Shown: positions 8,106 through 16,992, numbered from the stretch's first letter. The stretch is 55,581 bases of DNA from an uncultured Prevotella sp. (GCA_938028745.1 CALIZL010000101.1:1-55581), one strand, 5' to 3'. The notes: generated by a model not told the origin, from the sequence alone. Translations and numbers: made by a program.

Positions 8106-11100
8106 TTAGAATGTGACGTCAAGTCCGAAGGCAAAGGTCTTTGAGTAGGGATAAACGTTTCCTGTGGCCCTTTTTCCAGAGATTTGTTCGGGGTCGAGAT
8201 ACTTGCTGTCTAACTTCGAAATGGTAAAGAGATTCTCGCCACTGAAATAGATTCGCAATGATGCTATCATGATTTTCTGTGTAAGCGATGCGGGCAGCGT
8301 GTAGCCCACCGTTAGGTTCTTTAAGCGGCAATAGGCTAAGTTTTGTAGGTATCGGTCGTTTACTTTCGTAAGTACCATGCCGTTGCGTGCAATTCCTGCG
8401 GCGGGTCGGGGGAAGTAAGCGTTGGGGTTGTTCTCGTTCCAGAGTTGCGAAGGCAAGTTTGTTGGGATGAACGAAGAGTATACACGCGAGAAGGGTCCCC
8501 AAAAAGCGATGTTCTCTCCGTTGGGATAGAGGTGTTGTCTGCCGATTCCTTGGAAGAAAACGGAGAAGTCTATGCCGTTCCACGACGCGCTGGCACTAAC
8601 GCCATAGTGATAGCGTGGCAAGCTGTTGCCTAGCTTAACAAGGTCGCCGTGGTTGTCTAACGTACCCTTGCCGTTGTCTATCTTCTGACTGCCATCTATG
8701 TCGGCAAATATCAAGTCGCCCGCATTGCTGGTGAAACGTGAACTGATGAAGCTCTGGTCCACTTGTCTGTCTATGGCCTGTTGGTTGGTTTGATAGATGC
8801 CTTCTATCTTATAACCCCAAATCTCGCCCCACTCCATTCCTTCGTACGCTGAGCCTAGCACTTTCGTTTCGTTGCCTTTAAACTTGATAAGTTTCGACTT
8901 GCTGTCGGCCAATGATGCCGAAACGCTGTACGAGAAAGGCTTGCCACCTAGGTTAAAGCGGTCGCTCCACCCGATAGTTAGTTCGAAACCCTTCGTACGC
9001 AAGTGCCCGTTATTCTCTTTGGGAGCAGCGTAGCCATATACATCGGGCAAAGTGAGCGATGTAGCCAGCATGTCTTTGGTGTCGCGTTGGTATAGGTCGA
9101 GAACTGCTGTTAGGCGGTTGTTGAAGAAACCGAGGTCGAATCCAAGGTTCTTCGTAACCACTGTTTCCCACGTTAGGTCGCCCGATACTGGCGGGTCTAG
9201 CTCAATATAGTAGAAGTATTTGTTGTCTGCAATACGATTGATGAGATTAGATTGCTTAATCGATGCACGCCTGATATAGGGATAATAGGGGTTGGCGTAA
9301 CTGTCGGTAACTTGATTTCCAAGCGAACCAACCGAAAAACGCAGTTTCACATTGTTGGCAACAGTCTTCAACGACTTGAAAAAAGCCTCGTCGCTTAGTC
9401 GCCATCCTAAGGCAATAGAGGGGAAAGTACCCCAACGATGGTTGGCAGGAAAGCGCGAAGTGCCATCGTGACGAATGTTAAACTCTACGAGATACTTGCC
9501 TGCATAGTCGTAACTTAAACGGCCGAAGTAGCCTAACAGGGCATATTCGTATTGTCCGCCCTTAACGCCTCGTGTGCCTGTACCTAGCGCAAGGTCGTTG
9601 AGATATATCGAAGGAAGGTCTTTTACGTTGCCTTCCACGTTTTTGTATTTACCCGTTTCGTGGTTCAAACCTACGATGGCATTGAAGTTATGCACGTCGG
9701 CGAATGTCTTTTGATACGTCGCATAGAGGTCGTACACCCAATATTCTTCGGTTGTACGGATTTCTTTCAAACGATTTTGGAAAAATATGGTGTTTGCTTG
9801 TTCTAGTACGCCAGGACGTTCCGAGTAAGTCATAGGGGCTTGCCTAGTCATCTTCTCCTTATAATATAGGCGATAGCTAACGTTTCCAACAATGCTTAGC
9901 CCCTCTATGGGAGTGAGCATACCGTTGAGGGCGTATGTCGATTGCGTTTTTTTCACCTCTGCAAAGCCGTTGCCTTCGCGCAACATGGCATGGAAACCAT
10001 TTGTTGGTCGGTTTTTAGATGGTGCGTAATTGTATACGTTTGTGCCATCGGGGTTGAAGGGAAGTACCCACGGCATGGCGTGTTGCGAAAGGTTGTCGAA
10101 GTTTCCACCGTCTTCATAGTCATAGCCGATGGCCTTGTATTCCGACCTGAATAGCGACGTGGTGCCCGTTAGCCTGAACCAAGGCTTTACCTGCGCCGAC
10201 ACCTTCGACATCAGTGTCTTGGTGCTATACTTGTCGGGATTGATGGCGAAAATGCCAGTCTTGTTGTTTAGGTTGGCACTAACAAGGTAGTTAATCTTCT
10301 CTGTTCCTCCACTTACGCTTAGGTTGTGGTTCCATGTGGGCTGCTTAAAGTCGTAGATATAATCGTACCAATTGAAGTTTCCATAATAGCGATACTTTCC
10401 GTCTGGGCCAACAACAGTCCACGGACGGGCGGGGTTTTCAACGGTGTCGTAGCGTCTAGCTTCCAGTTCATCGTAGTCGCTCTTCTCGAACGATGTGTAA
10501 GTACTGCCGTTGTCTGCCATTTGGAAAGCGTCTACTAGTCGGGCTACATCATATCCCACCGTCATGAAGTCGGTCTTAGTCGTTGGTGCCGAGAAACTGA
10601 AACGCCCGTTATAACTGATGTGCGCCTGCCCGTCTTTGTTGTTTTTGGTGGTGATAAGCACCACGCCAAAACCTGCACGCGCACCGTAGATGGCGGCCGA
10701 GGCTGCATCTTTAAGCACCGAGATGCTCTCAATGTCTTTCGGATTAACGCGGTCGATGCTACTTTCAACACCGTCTATCAGCACTAGTGGCGCACCTGTG
10801 TTGGCAATCGAAGTGGCACCACGAATGTTTAGCGTTGTTGTTTCGCCTGGCGTTCCCGATGCGAACGTGATGTTGAGGTTGGGTACTTGCCCTTGAAGCA
10901 TTTGCCCAACGCTCCCCACAGGCCTGTCTTTCAACTCTTCTGCCCCAACTGTACTCACTGCACCGATGAGGTTGGCCTTCTTTTTGGTGCCATAACCAAT
11001 AACCACCACTTCGTCTAGTCCGCGTGTTTGTTCGTCTAGCGTTACGTGTATGCCCTCGGTGGGCTTTACCGTCTGTGGCTTAAACCCCACATACGACACG

Positions 11101-11651
11101 GTGACGAGGTTTCCGGGTGTCAGTTCGAGGGTGAAGTCGCCGTTGATGTCGGTAATCGTACCGCCCGTTCCGCCTTTTTCGCTAATGGTTGCGCCCACGA
11201 TGGGTTCGCCCTTTGCGTCGCTCACGTTTCCTTTTATCCGGCGTTTCTGTCCCTTGTCGGGTTGGCCGGACTGCGCGTTTTTTGCTTGCGCCAAGCTAAT
11301 TTGGTTGCCTTGGGCCTTGTAGGCCAATCCCGTAGCGGCGCACATCTCGTCTAGAATTTGCAGTGCAGGTCGTCCGTCGAGGTTCACTCTCACCCTATTG
11401 GGCATCATCTTTTGCACCTCGGCGTTGTAAACGAACACGTAGTTGCTGTTCTTCTCGATGTAGCTTAGCACGCTTTTCACCGTATACATGCTGTTGCCAG
11501 CCGTTAGAGCCGTTAGTTGCCCATGCCCTATGGCGGCCAATGTGGCCGAGGTTGAGGCCATGCACGCCACGGGTGTAAGTAGCATGAGGGCCGATACGTA
11601 GCGTTGGGCGATGCGCCAACGCCAAGTTTTTATGTAAACGTTTTCTCTCAT
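8106..11651 (-). CDS. SusC/RagA TonB-dependent transporter with STN signalling domain (PUL A)
   Basis: A 1181-residue outer-membrane importer. Order: signal peptide (about 1-33), STN domain (about 55-122, with the FVYNAEV and GRPALQILDEM blocks), carboxypeptidase-regulatory-like domain (about 137-205), the SusC hallmark LDEVVVIGYGTKKK (212-225), plug (about 225-345), and the 22-strand barrel ending in a terminal aromatic (...DVTF). The STN domain is the periplasmic arm that contacts an FecR anti-sigma factor, and an FecR/ECF sigma pair is encoded just upstream (12674-14275). Import and gene activation are therefore probably linked, as in Bacteroides host-glycan loci. It pairs with the SusD at 6311-8086. 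Confidence 0.97.
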   Translation of the reverse strand: MRENVYIKTWRWRIAQRYVSALMLLTPVACMASTSATLAAIGHGQLTALTAGNSMYTVKSVLSYIEKNSNYVFVYNAEVQKMMPNRVRVNLDGRPALQILDEMCAATGLAYKAQGNQISLAQAKNAQSGQPDKGQKRRIKGNVSDAKGEPIVGATISEKGGTGGTITDINGDFTLELTPGNLVTVSYVGFKPQTVKPTEGIHVTLDEQTRGLDEVVVIGYGTKKKANLIGAVSTVGAEELKDRPVGSVGQMLQGQVPNLNITFASGTPGETTTLNIRGATSIANTGAPLVLIDGVESSIDRVNPKDIESISVLKDAASAAIYGARAGFGVVLITTKNNKDGQAHISYNGRFSFSAPTTKTDFMTVGYDVARLVDAFQMADNGSTYTSFEKSDYDELEARRYDTVENPARPWTVVGPDGKYRYYGNFNWYDYIYDFKQPTWNHNLSVSGGTEKINYLVSANLNNKTGIFAINPDKYSTKTLMSKVSAQVKPWFRLTGTTSLFRSEYKAIGYDYEDGGNFDNLSQHAMPWVLPFNPDGTNVYNYAPSKNRPTNGFHAMLREGNGFAEVKKTQSTYALNGMLTPIEGLSIVGNVSYRLYYKEKMTRQAPMTYSERPGVLEQANTIFFQNRLKEIRTTEEYWVYDLYATYQKTFADVHNFNAIVGLNHETGKYKNVEGNVKDLPSIYLNDLALGTGTRGVKGGQYEYALLGYFGRLSYDYAGKYLVEFNIRHDGTSRFPANHRWGTFPSIALGWRLSDEAFFKSLKTVANNVKLRFSVGSLGNQVTDSYANPYYPYIRRASIKQSNLINRIADNKYFYYIELDPPVSGDLTWETVVTKNLGFDLGFFNNRLTAVLDLYQRDTKDMLATSLTLPDVYGYAAPKENNGHLRTKGFELTIGWSDRFNLGGKPFSYSVSASLADSKSKLIKFKGNETKVLGSAYEGMEWGEIWGYKIEGIYQTNQQAIDRQVDQSFISSRFTSNAGDLIFADIDGSQKIDNGKGTLDNHGDLVKLGNSLPRYHYGVSASASWNGIDFSVFFQGIGRQHLYPNGENIAFWGPFSRVYSSFIPTNLPSQLWNENNPNAYFPRPAAGIARNGMVLTKVNDRYLQNLAYCRLKNLTVGYTLPASLTQKIMIASLRIYFSGENLFTISKLDSKYLDPEQISGKRATGNVYPYSKTFAFGLDVTF

Positions 11652-11707
11652 GGGGTTTGTATTAATGTAGTTATTGTTAATTCGCTAATAGAATGTTTAG
11701 GCAATAG

Positions 11708-11726
11708 CACCTATATATATAAGGTG
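11708..11726. promoter_or_regulatory. Inverted repeat upstream of SusC (possible operator)
   Basis: CACCT and AGGTG arms separated by nine A/T bases, 57 bases before the SusC ATG. A related ACACCTTATATATATA stretch occurs at about 18546-18561. No TAnnTTTG element is obvious in front of this SusC gene, consistent with an ECF-sigma promoter, but the exact promoter cannot be assigned. Confidence 0.3.
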
Positions 11727-11787
11727 TGTTCCTATTAATAAAGTCGTAAGGAAAGGGTAAATGTATAGGTGGGAGATGAAAAAAAAA

Positions 11788-11827
11788 GCCTCACCCCCAA
11801 CCCCTCTCCAAGGGGAGAGGGGAGTGA
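11788..11827. repeat. Dispersed GC-rich hairpin repeat, copy 3
   Basis: GCCTCACCCCCAACCCCTCT followed by CCAAGGGGAGAGGGGAGTGA. It forms a CCCCTCTCC/GGAGAGGGG-type hairpin and matches copies at 14-52 (inverted) and 6110-6146. It separates the SusC promoter region from the antitoxin pseudogene. Confidence 0.75.
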
Positions 11828-11917
11828 ATAGTAAGACTGAATATATTTTAGTTTAACATGTGCAACGTGTTTGCGAGTATATTTTTGATATATGGCAATA
11901 TATATAATGGCGATTTG

Positions 11918-11949
11918 TTTGGTTGCGGCTAACTAATTGGTTATCTTTG
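11918..11949 (+). promoter_or_regulatory. Bacteroidetes-type promoter for the antitoxin pseudogene
   Basis: TTTG at 11918-11921, a 20-base spacer, then TATCTTTG at 11942-11949. This matches the Bacteroidetes -33/-7 consensus. It points to the plus-strand XRE pseudogene starting at 12037. Confidence 0.65.
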
Positions 11950-12036
11950 CAATGTGCGCAGAACGCCATAAATATAAAAAAGAAGGTTATTTCGGACGAT
12001 AAAGTTTCATCTTAAAACGATGTGAGAACTTATAAA

Positions 12037-12345
12037 ATGAATAAGAAAAAGAAAGATGATGTGCAACTCACACCCATTGAAGAGCTTATTAAAGAAGATT
12101 TTGGGGCTGAGGGGACAGTGGAACGGACTGCCTTTGAAACAGGCGTAGACGCTTTCATCCTTGGTGAGTGCCTGAAAGAAGAGCGTAAGAAATAAGGACT
12201 TACACAGGCACAGCTGGCAGCAAAGATTGGTACGAAGAAGGGTTATATCTCACAAACTGGGAATGGACATGCCGATGTGCAGCTGTCTACGTTGTTCCGA
12301 ATCTTTGCAATACTGGGTAAGCGGGTGTCCCTGTCGGTTTCGTAG
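12037..12345 (+). pseudogene. XRE-family (HigA-like) antitoxin, broken by an in-frame stop
   Basis: An ATG at 12037 opens 52 codons ending ...CLKEERKK, then TAA at 12193-12195. The same frame continues for 49 more codons as a clear Cro/CI helix-turn-helix (GLTQAQLAAKIGTKKGY), ending at TAG 12343-12345. Restoring one codon (for example CAA at 12193) gives a normal protein of about 102 residues, so one substitution explains the break. Its length and N-terminal layout fit HigA-type antitoxins. No HigB/RelE-like toxin gene is visible upstream. It is the only gene-like plus-strand remnant in a minus-strand locus and is probably an insertion into PUL A. A short re-initiated product cannot be excluded. 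Confidence 0.85.
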
Positions 12346-12441
12346 GGGTGTGCTTTGCCCCTTTTTGCGCTCCAACACATCAAAAAAGCGACCCGCACAG
12401 TGGCCGACGTTCACGCCATTGTCTGCCAAGTGCGGGTCTGT

Positions 12442-12456
12442 GGAGCATGATGCTCC
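12442..12456 (+). terminator. Short hairpin, possible terminator of the antitoxin unit
   Basis: GGAGCAT/ATGCTCC hairpin with almost no loop, followed by ATTTATT. A GACCCGCAC/GTGCGGGTC pair encloses the preceding bases (about 12393-12438). The U-tract is weak, so assignment as a terminator is tentative. Confidence 0.35.
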
Positions 12457-12482
12457 ATTTATTGTGAGTGGTTGTTCTAGGA

Positions 12483-12674
12483 GTTAAGGAGTTATGGAGT
12501 TAAGGAGTTAAGCCAATGGCTTTGCAGGCTTTTAAGGAGATTACGGGCTTGCCAGTTTAGTATAACAAACGGCTCAGTTGAAAAGCCTTTAACATAGCAT
12601 CTTAATCACAAGAATTGTTTCCTTTTGATGTTCAAAGCTATTGGCTTAACTCCTTTACTCCATAACTCCTTAAC
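12483..12674. mobile_element. MITE-like element with 42-bp terminal inverted repeats
   Basis: The arms at 12483-12524 and 12633-12674 are reverse complements over 42 bases with two mismatches. Each arm is itself built of GGAGTTA-type repeats ending in AAGCCAAT(G/A)GCTTTG. The 108-base centre has no ORF but contains a further AGGCTTTT/AAAAGCCT pair, so a transcript would fold into one long hairpin. The right arm ends on the first base of the FecR stop codon. No target-site duplication is evident. It could be a non-autonomous transposon or a long hairpin at the end of the fecR mRNA. Confidence 0.6.
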
Positions 12675-13603
12675 TACAACCTGCGTGCTATCGTTACCAC
12701 GCCATTTTTCACCATTGCTTCTGCTCCCGATATGTTGCAGAGACTTGCGAGCACATCTGCTAAGGGCGCAGCCGTAACCAGCTTGCCGTAGAGCCGTTCG
12801 TTGCGTAGGCCGTCTTGCACCTTAAAGCGCATGCCGTAATAGTTCTCCAAATACTCCGTAACTTCTGATAAGCGCATGCCCTGCATGGGCAGCACCCCTT
12901 TCAGTCGGTCTACGTATGCGGCTGCGTTAACCTTTGTTTTCGATGCAAACTGCCCTTGGGCAATGTTAAGCCGTTCGTTGGGCAGCATGTTCACCTTATC
13001 TTTCGCAGTAGTGTTCACCTCAACGCGACCTTCGGCCAACACCACGCTGGCTTTATCTGCAGCATAGCTGTTAACGCAAAAGTGCGTGCCCAGCACGCGC
13101 ACGTCGAACCCTTGGGCATGCACCACAAAGGGGCGGCTTTCTTCGTGAGCCACTTCAAAGTAGGCTTCACCTATTATATATATATCGCGCGTGTGCGCGC
13201 TAAAAGGTTTGGGGTACCTGATGTGGGTGCGCGAGTTGGCCGTCATGCGTGTGCCGTCGGGCAGGGTAAGGGTCAGGGTGTGCCCCGTTGGCACCGCCAG
13301 TTCTTGCATTACGCTTGCAGGCTTGTTCGTTGCGTGTGCCGTTTGTTGTGCAGCCGTATCGTTTTTGCGTTGCACATTTAAGGCCAACCACAGGCCGCAC
13401 GCCAACAAAGGCACCGCCACGGCAGCCGCCACGCGCCACCATTGCTTACTTCGCCGTGCCTTGTCTGCTTCAATTTTTTCGTAGACACGTGCCATGATAT
13501 GCTCGCCAACAACGTTGGTGGGCTCAGCTCGGCTGATGAAGTCTTGCAAAAGCAGGTCTTCTTCCGAGCCGTCAAAGCGCATGTCGTGTATGTCCCTGTT
13601 CAT
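12674..13603 (-). CDS. FecR-family anti-sigma factor (PUL A)
   Basis: A 309-residue single-pass inner-membrane protein. The start is the ATG at 13603 (MNRDIHDM); the in-frame TTG two codons earlier is less likely. The cytoplasmic N-terminal part (about 1-52) would bind the sigma factor, a transmembrane segment covers about 55-75 (WWRVAAAVAVPLLACGLWLA), and the periplasmic FecR domain covers about 95-210, with LPDGTRMTANSRTHIRYP, GEAYFEVAHEESRPFVV and ADKASVVLAEGRVEV as family landmarks. A C-terminal STN-like portion (DUF4974 type) follows. The start is 12 bases after the sigma stop, which indicates translational coupling. It should relay substrate binding from the STN domain of SusC (8106-11651). 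Confidence 0.94.
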   Translation of the reverse strand: MNRDIHDMRFDGSEEDLLLQDFISRAEPTNVVGEHIMARVYEKIEADKARRSKQWWRVAAAVAVPLLACGLWLALNVQRKNDTAAQQTAHATNKPASVMQELAVPTGHTLTLTLPDGTRMTANSRTHIRYPKPFSAHTRDIYIIGEAYFEVAHEESRPFVVHAQGFDVRVLGTHFCVNSYAADKASVVLAEGRVEVNTTAKDKVNMLPNERLNIAQGQFASKTKVNAAAYVDRLKGVLPMQGMRLSEVTEYLENYYGMRFKVQDGLRNERLYGKLVTAAPLADVLASLCNISGAEAMVKNGVVTIARRL

Positions 13604-13615
13604 GGGCAAAGTGTC

Positions 13616-14275
13616 TTATTCGTTTTTTAATGCGCCAGCTGCGGGTTTTGTGCGTCTTCTAAGTATCTGTCTCAGTGTCTGCACGGCCAGTCCCACGTGG
13701 TAGTTAACCGTGGCGAGGGCTATACCCAGCATGTTGGCGATGTCTTGATAGGGCATTTTCTCTACCTTAGCCAAGAAAAACACGTACTTGCATTTGGGCG
13801 GCAAGGTGTCGATGGCGGCGTTGATGGCCGCCAACTCTTCGGCCGAGATAAGCGTATCGGCAGGCGTTTGCATGTCGGGGAAGGCGAAATCGCCCATGCC
13901 GAAGTGCTCCACGCTAATCTGTTTGGTGTAGTTTCGTTCGCGCCGCAGGTAGTCAACGCTCTTGTTATACACGATACGTGTTAGCCATGCGCGCACGTTT
14001 TGCAGTTGCGTTAGCTTTTTGCGCATGCGCCATGCCTCCAAAAAGGCATCGCTCACCACCTCTTCGGCCATCTCTCTGCAACCCAATATGCCGTAGGCAT
14101 GACAGTATAGGGTGTTTGAGAAACGGCTGATAAACCCGTTGAAGGCCACTTGGCTTCCTTGCGAGATAAGCACCAGTTGTTGATATAGTTCTTCCATAGG
14201 TGGCGTGTTGGGCGCATGCTGTGCTTGCCCTTTATTAACTAAGACGAGTGGTTTGGGGGTTGTTATAGGTTTCAT
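13616..14275 (-). CDS. ECF-type RNA polymerase sigma factor (PUL A)
   Basis: A 219-residue sigma-70 family protein. Region 2 lies at about 43-110 (FNGFISRFSNTLYCHAYGIL, then AEEVVSDAFLEAWRMR) and region 4 at about 155-205, with LPPKCKYVFFLAKVEKMPYQ and a helix-turn-helix at DIANMLGIALATVNYHV. The start ATG at 14275 adds a 26-residue tail; an internal ATG (codon 27, MEELYQQL) matches the usual length of this family and may be the true start. It forms a regulatory pair with fecR downstream and is expected to drive the susC-to-GH89 genes. A strong hairpin at 14389-14432 insulates it from the upstream housekeeping genes. Confidence 0.95.
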   Translation of the reverse strand: MKPITTPKPLVLVNKGQAQHAPNTPPMEELYQQLVLISQGSQVAFNGFISRFSNTLYCHAYGILGCREMAEEVVSDAFLEAWRMRKKLTQLQNVRAWLTRIVYNKSVDYLRRERNYTKQISVEHFGMGDFAFPDMQTPADTLISAEELAAINAAIDTLPPKCKYVFFLAKVEKMPYQDIANMLGIALATVNYHVGLAVQTLRQILRRRTKPAAGALKNE

Positions 14276-14388
14276 GGGGCAAATAAAGGATATTTAACAA
14301 TAACGTTGGGCAAGCGAGACGGTTGCCCTAAGATGCCCAGGATGGCTAGAATAACTAGAAAACTTTGAGTAGCTAGTGATAAGCAAGC

Positions 14389-14432
14389 AAATCGGGTTAA
14401 CCAAACTGAGCGCAGTTTGGTTAACCCGATTT
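14389..14432. terminator. Perfect 20-bp stem hairpin, bidirectional terminator
   Basis: Arms at 14389-14408 and 14413-14432 are perfectly complementary (AAATCGGGTTAACCAAACTG and its complement) around an AGCG loop. It sits between the kinase stop (14469) and the sigma factor start (14275). A terminal A/T run on both sides gives U-tracts in either direction. Confidence 0.85.
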
Positions 14433-14468
14433 AGATTTAAGTAGCCATATCCTAGTTCCTTGTTGTGC

Positions 14469-15335
14469 TTACGTTCCTTCCTCAAACCATTCTTTGTCTG
14501 GCGTATAAGGACCTGTGGCCTCCAACTTGCGTGTGCACATGGCGGCGGCAAACTTGCCAGACTCGGCATAGCTTAGGCCTTGGGCGCGACAATAGAGGTA
14601 ACCGGCTGCATAGGTGTCGCCACAGCCCGTAGCATCTACCAGCTTACGCGGTGGGTAGGCGGGGATTTCGTAAAATGTTTGGTCGGCATAGATAAGCGAA
14701 CCACCGCTGCCTAGGGTGATAACTACATCTTTAACGCCCCACGATGCGATTTGTTGGGCCACCGAACGCGGGTTGGTAAGCCCCGTTATTACCTTCATTT
14801 CGTATTCGTTTAGTTTCAAAGTGTGGGTGTTTTTCAATATTTTGTGCTTCTCTTCCCAGTCAACGGGCAGCACTTCTTGGCCACGCACCTCGCGCAAAAA
14901 GCCTTGTGCATCGATAGAAATGTGTCCGCGTGTGGATAATTCGCGTACGAAATCGGCCGAGAAGTCGTCGTTGAGCAGCGAGCCTAGGTGGAAAACCTTG
15001 GCCTCGACGCCGTTCATCTCGCTAATCTTAAAGGGTTCGCATTTGGACAACACCCGTTGTGTGCGTTTGTTTTGGTCGCCTTCGTAGCGGTTTTCAAAGA
15101 ACACCGAGTTGTCGCAGGTAAAGGCCAATACGTCTATTCGTTCGGCGCGCATGCGTTTCACCTCTTCAACATCATATCGTCCAAGCTTGGTTACCAACTG
15201 ATAAGACACCTTACGGGGTAGGCGTGCTATGGCATACGAGAAGTAGAAGGCTGTTCCGCCCGAGATAAAGGCCTCGTGATGGGGCGTGATTATCTTGTCG
15301 CGCGTGATGTGTCCAATACAGCAAATGTCGTTCAT
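14469..15335 (-). CDS. PfkB/ribokinase-family sugar or nucleoside kinase
   Basis: A 288-residue cytosolic ATP-dependent kinase. The N-terminus carries the substrate-side GG motif (SGGTAFYFSYA, about 25-35). The C-terminal PfkB signature VDATGCGDTYAAGY covers 233-246, with D240 as catalytic base and the GCGD oxyanion loop intact. KLNEYEMKVITG and VVITLGSGGS are the usual nucleotide-site strands. The substrate cannot be read from sequence; the short protein lacks the extra lid of phosphofructokinases, so a ribokinase/inositol-type substrate is plausible. It starts about 50 bases after the permease stop, and may share its transcript. Confidence 0.9.
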   Translation of the reverse strand: MNDICCIGHITRDKIITPHHEAFISGGTAFYFSYAIARLPRKVSYQLVTKLGRYDVEEVKRMRAERIDVLAFTCDNSVFFENRYEGDQNKRTQRVLSKCEPFKISEMNGVEAKVFHLGSLLNDDFSADFVRELSTRGHISIDAQGFLREVRGQEVLPVDWEEKHKILKNTHTLKLNEYEMKVITGLTNPRSVAQQIASWGVKDVVITLGSGGSLIYADQTFYEIPAYPPRKLVDATGCGDTYAAGYLYCRAQGLSYAESGKFAAAMCTRKLEATGPYTPDKEWFEEGT

Positions 15336-15387
15336 TGTTAGAGATAAGAATTGTTTTAGGAAATTATATGTGAGATAAGGTTGGGGT

Positions 15388-16617
15388 CTAACCTAAGAGT
15401 TTGCGGCTGAGATAGCGCACGGGGTACCAAACCGAGAGCCAACCCACGGCTATGACGGTGACGAAAATCCACGCCACATCGGTGTAGTGCACGCTTACGG
15501 GGTAGGCATTGACGATGAACGAGCCCTCGCTCTTGCCCAAACTCACTAGTCCGTATTGTTGTTGCAGCCAACAAAGCAGTAGGCCGAGGCCCACGCCCAC
15601 TAGCGCGCCGACGGCCGAAATCATGCGACCTTCGAACAAGAAGATGCGCACAATCTGCTTGTCTGTTGCGCCAAGGTTGCGCAAAGTGGCTACATCGGCC
15701 TTCTTGTCGATGATGAGCATAGAGAGCGAACCCACGATGTTGAAACACGCCACTACCAAGATGAAGGTGAGAAAGATGTAGGCAATGGCCTTTTCTACGT
15801 TCATAATGCGGAACGTGTCTTCTTGTTGTTCGTATCGGTCGAGCACTTTGTACTTACTTCCTGCAATGGTTTGCATCTTCTTTTTCACCTCGGCAGTGTT
15901 GGCATTGGGCTTTAATTTCAGCTCCAAGGCCGTGAGCATGCCCTGCATGCCAAAGAGATTGCGGGCGAAAGAAACGGAAGTGAGGATGTAACGTTGGTCG
16001 TATTTGGCTTGTTTTACCGAGAACACCACGCCTGGCGAGAGCAGAGAGTCGACTACAAAACCCGAAGAGGGGTTGGAAATGTCGAACTGTCCCTCGCGGT
16101 TGGGCGCAAACACGCGCATAAAGCCCTTCCATCGCGCGCCTGTTCCCAGCTGTTGGGCCAGTCTGATGCCCAACACGCCATATTGCAAGTTGGCCGCGCG
16201 CAGGGCGAATTCGCCTTCGCCGTATAGCAAATCGTTGATGCGCGTTAGCTGGGTGAAGTTGTCGTCAACGCCCTTGATAGTCACCATCGCTTGCTTGTCG
16301 CCGTAAAACACCAGGGCATTGTCCTCTACGCACTCGGTGGCAACGTCCACTTCGGGCAGTTGTTTTATCTGTGTGAGCACCGGATCGTCGGTTGGTGCGT
16401 CCTTTCCTTTGGCTGGCACCACCTCGATTTGTGGGTCGAAGGCGGTGAAGAGCGAGGCCACAAGGTCGTGAAAGCCGTTGAACACGCTCAGCACGATAAC
16501 CAAGGCCATCGTTGCAACAGCCACGCCCACCACCGAGATGGCACTAATGACATTGATGGCATTGGTGCTTTTCTTGGAGAAAAGGTAGCGGCGGGCGATG
16601 AAAAGAGATACGGCCAT
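15388..16617 (-). CDS. LolC/LolE-like ABC transporter permease (FtsX/MacB family)
   Basis: A 409-residue inner-membrane protein with one N-terminal transmembrane helix (about 22-48), a large periplasmic MacB-PCD domain (about 50-270), and three C-terminal helices (about 280-305, 325-350, 370-395) that make the FtsX core, with the LRNLGATDKQI coupling segment. The N-terminal FIARRYLFSKKSTNAINVIS block is typical of the lipoprotein-releasing LolC/E group. In Bacteroidetes this protein would act as a homodimer with a LolD ATPase encoded elsewhere, extracting lipoproteins toward the outer membrane. The stop is followed by rbfA upstream only 6 bases away, a conserved pairing in this phylum as I recall it. 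Confidence 0.88.
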   Translation of the reverse strand: MAVSLFIARRYLFSKKSTNAINVISAISVVGVAVATMALVIVLSVFNGFHDLVASLFTAFDPQIEVVPAKGKDAPTDDPVLTQIKQLPEVDVATECVEDNALVFYGDKQAMVTIKGVDDNFTQLTRINDLLYGEGEFALRAANLQYGVLGIRLAQQLGTGARWKGFMRVFAPNREGQFDISNPSSGFVVDSLLSPGVVFSVKQAKYDQRYILTSVSFARNLFGMQGMLTALELKLKPNANTAEVKKKMQTIAGSKYKVLDRYEQQEDTFRIMNVEKAIAYIFLTFILVVACFNIVGSLSMLIIDKKADVATLRNLGATDKQIVRIFLFEGRMISAVGALVGVGLGLLLCWLQQQYGLVSLGKSEGSFIVNAYPVSVHYTDVAWIFVTVIAVGWLSVWYPVRYLSRKLLG

Positions 16618-16623
16618 GAGCGG

Positions 16624-16959
16624 TTATTTTTTTAATAGCTCGTCTATTCGTTCGATATAGTCGAGGCTGTCGTCGATAAAGAAGCGCAGTTCGGGTATGA
16701 TGCGCAATTGGTTGTGCACGCGCGTACCCAGTTCGTAGCGTATGGTTTTGATGTTGCTTTCAATGTTTTTGAGCAGTTCTTCGCCTTTTTCCGAAGGGAA
16801 AACGCTGAGGTAGGCGGTGCAGATGCTGAGGTCGGGCGACACGCGTGTGCGGGTTACGCTCACCATAACGCCGTGCATCATTCGCGTTTGTGATTGGAAA
16901 ATAAGGCTCAACTCTTTTTGCAGAAGTCGTGCGATGCGGTTTTGTCTTGTTTCTTGCAT
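16624..16959 (-). CDS. rbfA: 30S ribosome-binding factor RbfA
   Basis: A 111-residue KH-fold ribosome maturation factor that binds the 5' region of 16S rRNA late in 30S assembly. Family signs are the N-terminal RQNRIARLLQKELSLIFQ helix, VSVTRTRVSPDLSICTAYLS, and the C-terminal LRIIPELRFFIDDSLDYIERI block. The length is normal. The permease gene follows 6 bases after its stop, which indicates one transcription unit. Confidence 0.96.
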   Translation of the reverse strand: MQETRQNRIARLLQKELSLIFQSQTRMMHGVMVSVTRTRVSPDLSICTAYLSVFPSEKGEELLKNIESNIKTIRYELGTRVHNQLRIIPELRFFIDDSLDYIERIDELLKK

Positions 16960-16992
16960 AGTGGGTGTGGTGTTTAGAGTGATGTGCGTGGC

